From Hermetia illucens (Eukaryota; Arthropoda; Insecta; Diptera; Stratiomyidae), in NCBI RefSeq assembly GCF_905115235.1, contig NC_051851.1, forward strand, positions 131,514,725 through 131,578,724: 64,000 nucleotides of DNA. Reading direction: 5' to 3'. Shown one piece after another: positions 46,541 to 57,718 of this stretch. Position 1 is the stretch's first letter; each line of letters starts with the position of its first letter. Under the pieces are notes generated by a model. That model searched no databases, had not been told where the DNA came from, and saw only the letters and a program-made list of their open reading frames with translations. The position numbers were made by a program, and so were the translations under genes.

Positions 46541-46937
46541 CCTTATAACAACTTTACGTCATAATTCTCTCGGCTGCATAGATGGGAGGAATATTGATCA
46601 ACGGAATATGAGATTTTGGAGTGAACACACCATCGCAACCGGGCTTTGTTTTCTGCTGAAAAACAAAACACATTTCACATCTCAGCTTCAGCCAGCGATA
46701 AGTTTTCCAAGAAAGCAAACCATTTTATGGCAATTTCTTTTCAAAAGCTTAATCATCATTTTAGTCGATGATGACATTATATTTACGGTATCGACATAAA
46801 CTTTACACACATGTACATACTTAATAAGTTATGGTTACAACCTTCCACATTTTTAACCAATCGCACTATTTCCATGTACACATCGCTCTAGAAGTATCAG
46901 GTTATTTCCCAAGTGCTAATTATTATAAATCAACCAT

Positions 46938-47071
46938 CAAATTAAAGCTACACCGTTGCGAAACTGTTGACACAAACAAGGAATAAATTGTTAATCACCT
47001 AATAATAGACCACACTTCTGGGAATTCGCCTTATTCTCCTGAAGAAAATTGCTAAACTCTCACATGCATTA
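46938..47071 (+). promoter_or_regulatory. Conserved block upstream of receptor gene 3
   Basis: Shares catcaaatta-agctacacc, gaaactgttgacac, aataatagaccacac and gaagaaaattgctaaact with the blocks of genes 1 and 4. Ends 82 bp before the ATG. Confidence 0.55.
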
Positions 47072-47153
47072 CTTATATACATACTTTGTTGCAACAAACA
47101 GTCCTTGAAAGCCTAATGGAACGGCGGAAGTAGTTGGTGTGTATCTCTCCAAC

Positions 47154-48427
47154 ATGTCGAACAAAGCGCAGGTCTCCAAAAAAGTCGTAAGCAGTGATGC
47201 CTTCAAATTTCACTTCAAATTCTGGCGAATCCTTGGTATTTATCTCACCACTGATTCCACCATTTTATATGTTGTGATGATAACCATGAGCACAAGCTTA
47301 CCTGTTGGTATGATAATTTTTCTGTTCGAAATGGAGAGTTTGAAAGATATTTTGACAAATTTGTCAACCAATATATCTGCGATCGCGATTATTCTGAAAT
47401 TCGCCAATATCTTCTCTAGACGGGAAAGTATTCTGGACGTGAATGCTTGGGTTCGTCAATTGGATTCTCGCTCCACCTCTGCACAGGAACAGGAATATCT
47501 TCGTTCGGCAGTTCACACAGCACACAGAATGTTTTATGTGACGTTGGTTATGTTCATTGTTGCAGTTGCTATAGGCGAATTTGGCGCTTTTCTGTCACTT
47601 GAAAGGAGATTAGTTTGTCCCGCCTGGTATCCTTTCGATTGGCGTCATTCCACCTGGAAATATTCAATTGCTCGTGGGCATCAGAGTGTAGTGTTTCTAA
47701 TATGTTTATTACAGAATGTATCTAGTGATACTTTCCCAGCCATTTATATGCACGTATTGAAAACTCATGTGAAGACTTTAAATATTCGAACAAGGAGATT
47801 GGGTATGGACGCAACTGAGTCCTGGCAAGCCACCAATGCGGAGCTAATACAGTGTATCAAAGATCAACAAATGTTAGTTGAGTGAGTTGGTTCTTTCACA
47901 TCCACAGCTTTGAAGGACTTTAGATTTTCCAACCGCCATTTAGGTATTTCCACACGGTTCGGAAAGTCACTTCACCCGCAATATTCGTTCAATTTTTGGC
48001 CACTGTCATCGATGCCTGCATCACCGCTGTTTGTGTATTCTGTGTAGAAGGCAATCTATTTGAAGCAATATTTTTCGGACAATACTTCTTATGCATTATC
48101 CTTGAAATAGCCCTTTACTGTTATTTTGGTGACGAACTAGTGGTTGAGAGCAGTCAAATCACTGACGCTATTTACTCCTGCAATTGGATGGACCAAGACA
48201 AAATGTTCAAAAAGAATTTGTTAGTGTTTATGCAGTCAACACAAGAGGGTATGACCATTGTTGCTGGAGGAATTTTCCCTGTCAATTTGACAACCTTTGT
48301 TTCGGTAAGGAATTGAGTTTAATTTAGGAAGAATTAGAAGAATTTTACTGGAAATCATTGCGTTCTTTTCTTTTAGGTTTTAAAAAGTTCATATTCATTT
48401 TTCGCAGTCTTGATGACCATGACATGA
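47154..48427 (+). CDS. Odorant receptor-like gene 3 (7tm_6), three exons
   Basis: Predicted 379-residue odorant receptor. Exons: 47154-47881, 47944-48304, 48377-48427. Introns 62 and 72 bp, GT-AG, phases 2 and 0. The start is the ATG giving MSNKAQVSKKVVSSDAF, aligned with its sisters; an open frame extends five codons upstream but without an ATG. Hallmarks: PAWYPFDWRHSTWKYS, SDTFPAIYMHVL, ELIQCIKDQQMLVEYF, AIYSCNWMDQDKMFKKNL, and VLKSSYSFFAVLMTMT at the C-terminus. Exon 2 has SPAIFVQFLATVIDACITAV, where the others have TGMEACI, so this copy lacks the exon 2 methionine of its sisters. No break seen. Confidence 0.92.
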
Positions 48428-49082
48428 ATGCTCCAGGAGCTCTCAAAGCACGAAAAAGTAATTGTTAGGTGGTTGTAATAGCTTCCACACTATATCGAGG
48501 AAGTGTATCTTTTATATATAAAAAATGTATTCACAGAGGCATCCTCTAATAAAATGAATTAAACCCAATCAGGACTTTCTCTGACGCTCATTTGGTTGTG
48601 AAGGATTTGTCACTATTTGTTCACCAGCAAAAATATTCACAATGTTTTTAGAACAAATGTTGTAGGAGTGGCATAGCCGTGGACCGTGCAGGAAGTAAAT
48701 CTCGAGCTCCGCAAAGAGCACTCCAAAAATGTCCGCACTACGATAACACACGTAGGGGATGCGGAAAGTAATATCCGAATTGGCAGAGCAGTTCATCAGG
48801 CGATTGCAGAGTTTGAAAAGAGTACACATATCCAGGAAGATATGGCGTTGCTGCGGGAAGGGGAGATTGGCGATGCGGAGTCGTTACGGATAGTCAACCC
48901 GCGGAAGGTTCTTTTTATAAAAAAAGGGTCCGGGTGAATTTGCGTTGTACAACTTCAAGAGGGCGGCACCACAGCAATATTCAAAGACTAATCTCGACAG
49001 CATACAAACGGCAGGCAACCCGGTCTTAGATTAAATCTGACTAAAACACCGATTCCCATGAAGCAGACACAATTACTGTCAT
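48428..49082. other. 3' flank of receptor gene 3
   Basis: AATAAA at 48548-48553 (121 bp after the stop) is a likely poly(A) signal. An 83-codon open frame at 48686-48937 is charged, has no membrane segment and matches no family I know; I do not call it a gene. Confidence 0.4.
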
Positions 49083-49310
49083 TGGCTGCCCAGAACTGAG
49101 CGATTTACATATCGCGGTTCACTGCCATCAGCCAATGGCGAACTGCGTTGTTAAATTGCTTCACGCATTAGCGCAATTTGGATGAAGTGGAGTTTCACAA
49201 CTGGTGTCCTTTGTAATCGACGTATCAACGAACGTCTCAAATTTAAACTTACCGCAATGTCGTTCGATCTGTCGCCCTCTATGGTTCTCAGTGTTGGCCG
49301 ACTACGATTA
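49083..49310 (+). mobile_element. RTE-like LINE fragment, inverted relative to copy E
   Basis: cccagaactgagcgatttac ... cctctatggttctcagtgtt repeats, in opposite orientation, the sequence at 49500-49700. The two form a large imperfect inverted repeat. The decayed coding content (TTGVLCNRRINERLKFKL) is the RTE C-terminal region. Confidence 0.6.
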
Positions 49311-52300
49311 CGTGACCATAACATCGAAGGCGCATCTCTTGCCACTTTTCGTCGACCGACACAATCCCATATCGATCGCGGATATCCTCATTTCGGATGT
49401 GATCAAGGCGTGTTACACCACTTGTCCGACGCAGCATCTTCATCTCCATTACTGCAAGACGCCGTTCAGTGTTTTTTTTTCATATGAGGCCAACACTCAG
49501 AACCACAGAGGGCGACAGGGAGGATGACACTGTGGTAAATTTTGAATTTGAGACGTTCGATGATACGCCATTCACAACGAACGCCACTTCATCTAGGTTG
49601 CGCTAATGCGAACAATTTCATAACGCAGTTCTCCATTGCTAATAGCATTAACCCGAGATATTTAAATCGCTTAATTCTGGGCAGGTCACTGCCGCTGACA
49701 ATGCTAGAGCCTTTTTCATGGGGATTGGTCGTCAAAAATTATGTTTTACTTTAAGTCAATCTGAAACTGTGTTGCATAAAGCGATCATTCCTCATTTTTC
49801 AATAAGTTGGTAAAGATCATTTTTGCAATGAGTCGCCAGGAAAACATCAACTGCATAAAGCAGTGTATAGGGCGCTTGATGTTGGATGTCCCGTTTGACG
49901 GTGTCTATAACAAGAACAAAGAAGAGTCGTAACAGGGCGCTCCTTTGATGAACATCATCAGAGGCACGAAGCGGTTTTGCCAGACTTGGAACAAAGCAAT
50001 TGTTAAACCCAATTGAACCCAGCGCACGAGTTCTTCTGGTACTAAGTCTTGTCGTTGAGCATACCAGATGAGTTCGTGTGGCACACGGTCAAACACTTTC
50101 TCTAGATCCATAAATTCAATGTAAAAAGGTCGATGTCTCTCAGGGGGTTTCCCCATGAGTAACCGCGCAGCGTGTTTTGTGTGTATTGCGTCAGTAGTTC
50201 CGTAGTTCTTTACAAATCCGACTTGATTTACGGTTTTTCCAATGATTTCAGTTGTAAAAAATTCGTTCAAAAATCTTCATGGTATGGGAAAGTCACCGGA
50301 TCGGACGGTAATTTGAACATTCTGTTGGACTACCATTCTTTTTCCATATTGGAACTATGGTACTTTCTTGCCAATCAGATGGTGTTCTACCTTCCTGAAT
50401 AACACTATTGAAGAAGGGTCCCAGCTCTTCGCGCAGCTCTGAGAGAGATATCTGCAAGAATTGTGGCTTTCCCCATTTCATTCGTTTGATTGCTTCCTTG
50501 ACTTCAATTGCGCTGACCAGTGGAATTGCGCCAAATATCGGCAATGCTGTGGAAGTGAAGGATGAACACATTCTTCGGTTGAAATCCGCTCGAGATAGTC
50601 GTTGGTCGATAAGTAAAGCATTGGTCTTGTCGTTGACCCAACAGAAGTGTTCAATATTCTGTGCGCGTTCGTGTCGGTTTTTGGTATGTAGCCTGAATGT
50701 ACAGTTAATCGTAAAGATTTTTGTAATGGACTGTTGGAACGGCAGCGATCGCTTCCTTTGCTTCCCAGTTGGCATTCTTGAAAAGTGGCGCATTGACCAG
50801 TGTTTTATCGTAGAGAAACTTGTAGTAGAGGCGTTTCTCTTCATGGACTTTTATTTCAACATCGTCATTCCAAAGGCTAGTATCTTGGCTGGGGAACCGC
50901 TTACCTAGCTTGGTGACCCCGAGGTTTGCAGAGGCCGCTTTGTGGATCGTGTCTTTCATTTAGTTCCATGATTCTTCCACATTCGTAATGGTCGGCAATC
51001 GTATGAGTGAGAACGTTTCTTCTTTCTTCTCTCGAATTCGCCACAATTTAATGCGCGGTGGGGCAATGCGCTTCTCACACTTTTTTATCAGTGGCTTGAT
51101 TTTCAGGACAGCAATCAATGGCCGATGTTGAGGTGCGATGGTCTCATAAGGGACGGCTTTGCAATCAGTGACGGTGGTAAAATGTCGGCGTCTTATGAGA
51201 ATATAGCCGATTCATCATCATCAACGGGGCAACAATTGGTATCCGGTCTAGGCCTGCCTTAATAATAAACTCCAGACATCCCGGTTTTGCGCCGAGGTCC
51301 ACCAATTCGATATCCCTAAAACCTGTCTGTCGTCGTGACCTACGCCATCGCTCCATCTTAGGCTTCTTCTTCTTCTTCTTTTTCTACCATAGATGTCGCC
51401 CTTATAGACTTTCCGGGCTGGATCATCCCCATCCAAACGGATTAAGTGACCCACCCACTGTAACCTATTGAGCCGGATTTTATCCACAACCTGATGGTCA
51501 TGGATTTGGTCGTTATGTAGACTACGAAACCGTCCATCCTCATGTAGGGTGCCAAAAATTCTTCTGAGGATACTTCTTTCGAACGCGCCCAAGAGCTCGC
51601 AATTCTGCTTCCTAAGAACCCAAGTCTCTGAGGAATACATAAGGACTAGCAAGATCATTGTATGTACAGTAGGAGCTTTGACCCTATGGTGGTCGATATC
51701 GCCAGCAGAGGCCAGTAGCTGGGGGGACTTAATTACGGATGCCTTTCTCGAGGGCCAGGTTAAAGAATCGATTCCAACTTTGAAAAGTGGGAAGATGAGA
51801 TAATCTTTCGATGAACCATGTATTCATAAATACAAGGTCGAGGGTGTCCGCAAAATCTATTATACGCTCGCCACCCTCACTGCGCGCTCCAAACCCAATT
51901 CACCTATGGCACCTGCAACCGTCTGCCTTTTCACCCACATGGCCATTAAGGTCGCTGGCAATGATGATAGTCATCAGCAAGCAGTGCAGGGGGCTTTTGC
52001 ATCGAGAAGATGCCAGAGAGCATCTTTCAGGTCGGCCTGTCTGTGGTGCGTACGCGGAGAAGAAGTGAATAGTGCAATTAGCGGATATAATGGTAAAATT
52101 CATCAGTGGATCATCAAATCGTTCGACTTCTTTAATGGCATCATGGAAATCCTCTGAGGCAATGCCAACACCGGATTGAGTGTGTGTACCAAGATAGAGA
52201 AGTTTATTGCCATCAGACATCAGGTTTCTTGGAAAGAGCAGATATCAGCAGAACAGCTCTCGTGAGTGCCTCGGTCTTTCCAGCTAAGGTGCCAATACTA

Positions 52301-52350
52301 AGCGTACAGACACGTATTTGTTTTGCTCGGACTAACTTGCTTACGTCCTG
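49310..52350 (-). mobile_element. RTE-like LINE copy E, with copy C nested inside
   Basis: A different RTE-like family from copies A-D. Minus-strand order: endonuclease start with VRLSIGTLAGKTEALTRAVL (about 52310-52255), GIASEDFHDAIKEV (52170) and SDLNGHVGEKADG (51950); FADTLDLVFMNTWFIERLSH (51860); after the nested copy, APQHRPLIAVLKIKPLIKKC (about 51150); RT with AIKRMKWGKP (50490), FYIEFMDLEKVFDRVPHELI (50120), a degraded catalytic region near 49850, then SGSDLP-RFKYL (49690) and EDIRDRYGI (49390). Frameshifts and stops are numerous. It is a long but dead copy. Both ends are approximate. Confidence 0.75.
51214..51768 (-). mobile_element. RTE-like LINE copy C nested in copy E
   Basis: The 3'-terminal 555 bp of the copy A/B/D family, bounded by cgattc at 51208-51213 and 51769-51774, a likely target duplication. 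Minus-strand ERSILRRIFGTLHEDGRFRS (about 51575-51515) and VGHLIRLDGDDPARKVYKGD (about 51455-51395), then the 3' tail of GAT units at 51214-51223. Copy E coding sequence resumes on both sides, so C is the younger insertion. Confidence 0.8.
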
Positions 52351-52735
52351 GTGCCGTCCACGTTACGAACCCTTGCCCATTTCTCGACAGGATCGGGGCC
52401 TGTCATTCCACGTCGATCAAGGTGGACGCCCTAGCATTTGTCCGAGGCTTGTTACTCGATCCGATCATGTTGTTTCTAACGACATTGGATGGATTTTCTT
52501 GGTCGGTCTGTCGTGGGACCTGTCACCAAGAGAGATCAGGTAAGATTTATTAAAGTGGAATAACTCTAACTAAACCTTATTAATCTCTTTTTCTGATATC
52601 GGAATTTTTTTTTTGCTTTTACTCCTCCTTTGCCTGGGCTTGGGACCAGCTTGCTATGTTATTATCAAGGCGGAGTTAACAGATGAAAATGGGAATTGCA
52701 AACCGCTTAACTGAACTCTGAACATATTGCGCCTA
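52351..52735. other. Unassigned segment between LINE remnants
   Basis: Possibly the 5' UTR of copy E. No domain recognised. Confidence 0.3.
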
Positions 52736-53130
52736 TCGAACAATATCCGAGGAAGCGGCGGGCGTGATAGCACGAATGATCCCTATTGATTTTCTGGCGG
52801 GAGAAGGGCAACACCTTTATGATCGATTGCGGAACGGGTCAGAGAAAGGTCGATGGACCCGCAGAATCATATGGAATATTCGGAGATGGATCGAGCGATA
52901 ATAAATCATATACCGCAATCGAAAAGGTGATCGAAGCTAACCATAGCAAGCTTAGGCAACAGGAGGCCAGCTAGGCGAAGGAGCGAGTGAGGGCCGCGAA
53001 CGTGAATACGAATGCTATGTAGATAAATTCTGATCCAGTCCTGCGACGTAATACCAAATGGGAATCCCGAACGGAGGGTCGAAGAAGGTGGTTTTTGGTG
53101 GGGACGGGTAAAAGTGGGACTTAAAAATAA
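52736..53130 (+). mobile_element. R1-like LINE C-terminal fragment and 3' UTR
   Basis: Frames read SEEAAGVIARMIPIDFLAGE, then GRWTRRIIWNIRRWIER. This is the post-RT block of R1-clade ORF2 (AxxVIAGxIPxxLLAxE ... RWTxxLIxxxxxWxxRxHG). A G-rich 3' UTR ending in taaaaataaaacc follows. Several stops. Confidence 0.6.
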
Positions 53131-53352
53131 AACCTATTCCATAATGACAATCACTTTTCTGGAACTAAAATCTGAAGTTAGCTTTAATTGACAATGTTCT
53201 CTGGTAATCGAACTCACCTAATTAATAGACTAGCGCTAACTTTATAGCTTTAAATTCATCATTTCGAATCTATTTTCACATTACTATTTTTCCAATTTTG
53301 TGGAGTACATTTCTGGTAAATTTCCAGTGCTTTTGATGGAATGCCTAAATTC

Positions 53353-55297
53353 TTAAGGGGGTCATTCCGTGTGAAGGCCGTTTTTTGCCTTTTTTTAAAA
53401 AGTTATTTTGAAGGACTGGATGAGGATAGAAATGGGATGTTTTCACCATATGTTTACTGATATCTCTAGTAAATGTGATATATTTTTCAGTTTGATATCG
53501 TAGCTAGTTTTTGGAATACGTGTCAATTTATGCACCCATCTCCAAAAAAGGTGTTTTCTGCTGCCACGCTGGAGGGCGCTGTGTTCATCTGAGGAAAAAA
53601 AAACTAAACGGCATTTTAATGTGGACAATATTTCACGGACCGCAAACTAGGATAATTAGAAAATATTGAAAGGTAAATTTTTGGTGGACTTTTACGTTTT
53701 TTAATAAAAATAAAACTACCCGTCCAATTGCAATTATCCTAGTTTGCGGACCGTAGAAATATGTATTAAAGAAGTCGTGAAAAAGAATTTGGTTGGATAG
53801 ATTTTGAGCTATGGTTGCAGCCGATTTTCAAGATGCAGTTTCGAGAAAAACGCATTTGAAAATTTAAATAAATAAATTTAAAATTTTAACTCACCATTAA
53901 TCTGCTATACCTGGTCCATAGAGAGCACCCTCTGTTTCTTCAAAAAAGTCTTGTCAGGCCGATTGTTGCTCTCTAGTTTCAATTCTGGCTCTTTTAGCGG
54001 GGTCAGACGATCGTCGTTCCGACCGCCAAATTCGCGCTTCATTACGGCGGTCGATATAAACCTGACATATGTGACCAACTTGACATCTCACTGTCACTAG
54101 GATTTTGAGAATGCCATTGAATCCTTCATTGAAAATAATTACAGCCAGAAAAGTGGCTATTTCTACGACCTTGGCCCCAGAATGAAGGTGTTTAGGAGCG
54201 AAAGTCCAGATCAATGCATTTAACGACTCTTTGTTATTCCGGGTCTCTGCTCCTAAACATCTGTTCACCTCATGACAAATCTTCGTAGATTGGTATGATG
54301 ACTGTTTGAACTTCTTCAGTCAAAGGTACCTTCTCGTGGTGGAAACTATCCAGTTTTCCTTTAGCTTCTGTTTTGCGCCATTTGCACCAACTGTCCTCGC
54401 CTGCTGGACAATTTTGATGCTGTAGAACATTTATGGAAGAAGGTTGCCCAAATTTCTTGCTTCATTCCTTCTATCGAATTTGCGTGACGACAAATAGCTA
54501 GCCCAAAAAAATTTAGTGAGGTCGTTAATAACCTTATCAGTAAGTTTTCCAGCCCCTTTTCCACCAATGCCTTTGTGATTCTTCTTTGCATTTCTAAGCC
54601 GCGTTCCCATTCTTTTCTCGACGTGTCCAACGCATTCCTTTTTTACTACTTTTTATTATTTGCAGAAATTTGCAGAAATATCGGAGACAACTCCAGCAAA
54701 ATCCAATATACATGATACAGAACTTGTCGCAATTGGAACAGCCATGTTCAGGCTTGCTAAAAGTTTCTTTGCTGATGTTGATGCGAAGTCCTTTTTTTCT
54801 CTGATAAGTATCGATTCCCATGAAATACTCGGTTTTTAGTGCGAGCATGACGTTCAACGTTAAAGCGATCTCCCTTCGTACGATCCATTTAAAAAAATCA
54901 CTGAACACGCAAACAGCACAATACTTACAACAAAATATAACTGAGTACAGCTTGAAAGCCTTTCAGTGCTCACTCTAGACTGGATTATCCTTTTTATTCC
55001 AAACAGAAAATAATTTTAAACAATTAATTGGTTTTCCATCTTTTTTTTATTTATGTCTATGTTCGAATTTATAAGGCTCCCGTAAAAAACTAACAGGTAA
55101 AAAAAGTTTCGATGCTCTTTCTCATCGCGGCTGCAAACTCCTTACCTGTTTAACCCTGTAATTTCTGAACGACTCGGAATATAGGAAAATCCCTTTGCCC
55201 ACATATTCTCCACTATATATAGATACTCTATACTCTACTATAATTCATGCAAAAAAAATCGATTTCTCCAACCCGACACACGGGATGACCCCCTTAA
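53353..55297. mobile_element. TTAA-flanked DNA transposon with transposase remnants
   Basis: Inverted ends TTAAGGGGGTCATTCCGTG (53353) and, inward from the right, TTAAGGGGGTCATCCCGTG (55297). A subterminal hairpin (ggaccgcaaactaggataat against attatcctagtttgcggacc, about 53637 and 53735) lies near the left end. The body encodes a broken transposase on the minus strand. TTAA at both ends suggests a TTAA-targeting superfamily such as Kolobok or piggyBac; the protein fits neither clearly from memory, so the superfamily is left open. The 0.9-kb element at 27796-28695 is its deletion derivative. Confidence 0.8.
53960..54908 (-). pseudogene. Transposase remnant (Mutator-like transposase domain type)
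   Basis: Minus-strand pieces in order: EYFMGIDTYQRKKG with CSNCDKFCIMYIG (54840-54700), KEWERGLEMQRRITKALVEK (54620), FFGLAICRHANSIEGMKQEI with WATFFHKCST (54520-54430), then NKESLNALIWTFAPKHLHSG with VVEIATFLAVIIFNEGF (54235-54120). The GLAIRRN-DSVEKMK / WATFFHKCST / NESFN-LIWKLAPKHLHSG series is the conserved core I associate with proteins annotated as Mutator-like transposase domain-containing. At least two frame changes are visible, so it is dead. Confidence 0.65.
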
Positions 55298-55751
55298 GCT
55301 CTATCCATGAAGGAAAAGACTTTCCCCAGGGTTAACGTGACCGAAAGGGTCACATCCCTTCAATCTAATCATAACACTTAGACTTCGTTCAACTTTGAAC
55401 AACACATTTTATGTTTTACTTAACATCAATTATCCCTATATTATGCACTAAGGTGTGTGTAAGTTAGCAAGAACAGAATTTATTAAGAAATTGTTTATGA
55501 AATTAATGCAAATCAAATGTCATTGCAATTTCCGTTCACAGATTAAGTCATAATTTCAAGATTGGTATCACGATATTGATTGCTTGATTATACTACCAAC
55601 ACGAACTTTGCACTTACTTGCTAAGTTATGGGTATCCGCTTTTCGCATATTTAATCAGTCGCGCTGTTTCCACGCAAACATCGATCCAGGAACGTAAAAT
55701 ATATGCAATCTAATATCTAGTTGTTTGCTAAGTACCAATTAAACTGACTGT

Positions 55752-55890
55752 CAAATTATAGACTACACCCATGGGAAACTGTTGACACGTAGACAGAGTG
55801 AACTGCTGACAACCTAATTATAGAGCACACTCCGGGAAAATCGTTTTTATTCTGTTGAAGAAAATTGCTTAACTACCCCATGCATTACTT
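55752..55890 (+). promoter_or_regulatory. Conserved block upstream of receptor gene 4
   Basis: tcaaattatagactacaccc, gggaaactgttgacac, ctaattatagagcacac and ttctgttgaagaaaattgct match the blocks of genes 1 and 3. Ends 64 bp before the ATG. Confidence 0.55.
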
Positions 55891-55954
55891 ATGCCCCTTG
55901 AGACGTAACCCTTCTGAAAGGACTAGAAAATCAGTTGGTTTGTATCCCTCAAAC

Positions 55955-57217
55955 ATGTCGAACAAAGTGCAGGTCACGAAACAAGTTGTAAGTAGTGATG
56001 CTTTTAGGTTTCATTTTAGATTTTGGAAAACCCTTGGCGTCTATCCCGTCAATGGTTCCAACACTCTATGTGTTGCGATCATAGCCATAAGCGCCAGTTT
56101 ACCAATAGGTATGACAATTCTTCTGTTCAAACTGGACCGTTTGAAGGATATCTTTTCGAATTTGTCCCTGAATATTACTACGATCGCAATCATTCTGAAA
56201 TTCGCGAATATCTTGTTTAGACGACGAAATATTCTGGATGTAAATAGTTGGGTTCATCAGTTGGATACTCGCGCCACGTCTGCAGACGAGCAGGAGTGTC
56301 TCAGATCGGCAATTCATACCGCACGTAAAATGTTTCATGTGACGTGTACCATGTTCACTGGAGCAGTTATTTTAGGCGAACTCGGAGCTCTTCTTTCACA
56401 TGAAAAGACACTGGTGTGTTCTTCTTGGTATCCTTTTGATTGGCATCATTCCACTTGGAAATATTGGATTGCACATGTGCACCAGATTGTAGTGTTTGTA
56501 ATATATATATTACAGGATGTATCTAATGATACTTTCCCAGCCATTTATATGCTTGTACTAACGGCCCATGTGAAAACTCTAAACATTCGAATCAGGAGAT
56601 TGGGTGTACACGTAACTGAGTCCTGGCAAGCCACCAATGAGGAACTACGACAGTGTATCAAAGATCAGCAAATGCTAGTAGAGTAAGTTGGCTTTTTGAA
56701 TCTAGAGCTTTAAAGCAATAGACCCTGAGTTACCACCTTTCGTATAGGTATTTCCATACGGTCCGAAAAGTCACTTCAGCTGCAATTTTCGTTCAGTTTT
56801 TTGTTACTGGTATGGAAGCCTGCATCACTGCTGTTTGTGTATTCTGCGTTGAAGGCAATTTATTTGAACTAATGTTCCTCGGAGAATACTTCTTCTGCGT
56901 AATTCTGGAAATATTCCTTTACTGTTATTTTGGTGATGAACTTGTGCACGAGAGTGGACGGATAACTGAAGCAATTTATTCCTGCAACAGGATGGACCAA
57001 AACAGAAGTTTCAAAAGAAATTTGGTGATTTTTATGCAATCAACACAGGAGAGTATGACCATTATTGCTGGAGGAATTTTTTCAGTCAATTTATCAACTT
57101 TTGTTTCGGTGACGTATTTAATTTATAAAGAATTTAACCAGAAATCACTGAATTATTTCCTTTTAGGTTTTAAAAAGTTCATACTCGCTATTCGCTCTGT
57201 TGATGAGTATGACATAA
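55955..57217 (+). CDS. Odorant receptor-like gene 4 (7tm_6), three exons
   Basis: Predicted 379-residue odorant receptor. Exons: 55955-56682, 56748-57108, 57167-57217. Introns 65 and 58 bp, phases 2 and 0; the second donor (GTGACG) is weaker than in the sister genes. The ATG giving MSNKVQVTKQVVSSDAF aligns with them; a longer open frame upstream (from 55865) has no homology and is not used. Hallmarks: SSWYPFDWHHSTWKYW, NDTFPAIYMLVL, ELRQCIKDQQMLVEYF, AIYSCNRMDQNRSFKRNL (CNR replaces the CNW of the others), and VLKSSYSLFALLMSMT. Membrane stretches match gene 1 positions. No break seen. Confidence 0.92.
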
Positions 57218-57576
57218 TACGTATTGATAAGAAACGTTCATAGAAGGGTTGAGTTGAGGAACAACATCATTTTCACATTTTTTTTGGAAACCTTTCAAAA
57301 TACGGAAAAAAAATATTTTTGGGTTTTTCCAACAGATTTAGGTTATAGGCATTATTGGAGACGCGCAACTACTACAGGGAAGTGTAACCATTACAAAAGC
57401 AAGTTGGTATAGGATGCTTCGGATACAGAGGTTTTTGGGTTCATCTTACGCGGAAAACTTTCTGTGCACATTTTTTCATTCTACATAGTTAAAATTTCAA
57501 AATATCCCTTCATATGTTTCCAAACCCTAAAATATATGTACAAGTTAATTAAAATGGATTGATTGTTGGAAAAAAA

Positions 57577-57582
57577 AATAAA
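57577..57582 (+). terminator. Candidate poly(A) signal of receptor gene 4
   Basis: AATAAA 360 bp after the stop codon; the nearest clear one downstream. Confidence 0.3.
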
Positions 57583-57718
57583 TTTATTTTAGGGTTAAGC
57601 GCTGTTCCTTTCTTTGCAAAGGTTAATTAAACACCAAACCAAAATTTCTATTCCTAACTGACATTACAATTATTTAAAAGTGCTTTTTCATGGATTGCGC
57701 TATAACTCAAATCGACCC

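Noticed and set aside
48686-48937. 83-codon frame after receptor gene 3 as a possible small gene
   Set aside because: No matched motif, no promoter block as in the receptors, and surrounding sequence is repeat debris.
53353-55297. Calling the TTAA-flanked element piggyBac outright
   Set aside because: TTAA ends alone are not enough; the visible transposase motifs do not look like piggyBac, so the superfamily is left open.
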